A stretch of 16,337 bases of DNA from Odoribacter sp. UBA944 (GTDB lineage Bacteria; Bacteroidota; Bacteroidia; Bacteroidales; Marinifilaceae). The stretch lies in assembly GCA_002293375.1 (NCBI GenBank), contig DBDA01000006.1:2989-19325 (forward strand), written 5' to 3'. This document shows positions 16,295 through 16,337 of the stretch, piece after piece. Made by a program: the position numbers and the translations under genes. How positions within the stretch are numbered: the stretch's first letter is position 1; every line of letters starts with the position of its first letter. Under the pieces are notes generated by a model. That model was not told the DNA's origin. It saw nothing but the letters and a program-made list of their open reading frames with translations, and made no database searches.

Positions 16295-16337
16295 GGCGCT
16301 CCTGCTGACTTTGCAACATCGCTTCGGGGTATTGTGT

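Noticed and set aside
1..16337. A mobile island, phage, CRISPR or defence system
   Set aside because: No transposase, integrase, phage protein, repeat array, tRNA junction or defence domain is seen. Codon choice, including the CGG preference for arginine, is even across all genes.

Overview
The window comes from a member of the Bacteroidota, most likely the order Bacteroidales. Three things point there. The gene families are typical: a periplasmic DPP IV, an M20C dipeptidase, a large multi-SLBB exporter paired with a kinase-less Wzz, and a GH20 enzyme carrying a PA14 domain. Promoters fit the Bacteroidota -7 consensus TAnnTTTG, and Shine-Dalgarno sequences are mostly absent. Base composition is moderately GC-rich and arginine is mostly encoded by CGG throughout, so I see no compositional island. 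I do not name a genus.

Layout. Bases 1-206 hold a structured stretch with no convincing gene. Three genes follow on the minus strand: a long-chain acyl-CoA ligase (229-1908), then upstream of it the dipeptidase PepD (2044-3507) and a DPP IV-type peptidase (3540-5738). The two peptidase genes are 32 bases apart and look like one operon, closed by a strong terminator at 1977-2025. The ligase has its own promoter just past that terminator. At 5739-5852 the direction switches through a divergent promoter region. On the plus strand, tgt (5853-6983), an LptF/LptG-type permease (6980-8059, GTG start overlapping the tgt stop) and an RsuA/RluB-type pseudouridine synthase (8085-9065) form a compact group. 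A further promoter precedes the polysaccharide export pair: an 831-residue SLBB exporter (9137-11632) and a Wzz chain-length regulator (11648-12781). A Dyp-type haem peroxidase (12802-13785, minus strand) converges on wzz. It is divergent from a beta-N-acetylhexosaminidase lipoprotein (13946-16294), which has the best promoter in the window.

How the genes work together. DPP IV and PepD are consecutive steps of peptide breakdown, one in the envelope and one in the cytoplasm. tgt and the pseudouridine synthase both modify RNA. The permease, the SLBB protein and Wzz all act on envelope glycans (LPS transport, polysaccharide export, chain length), but no glycosyltransferase, flippase, polymerase or tyrosine kinase is present. 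The export pair therefore probably serves glycan made elsewhere in the genome.

I found no CRISPR array, transposase, phage gene, tRNA, toxin-antitoxin pair or defence gene, and no convincing undescribed system. The observations most worth a second look are the loss of two of the four zinc ligands in Tgt, the signal-like N-terminus on the Dyp peroxidase, the orphan SLBB/Wzz pair with a possible C-terminal membrane helix, and the structured left edge.
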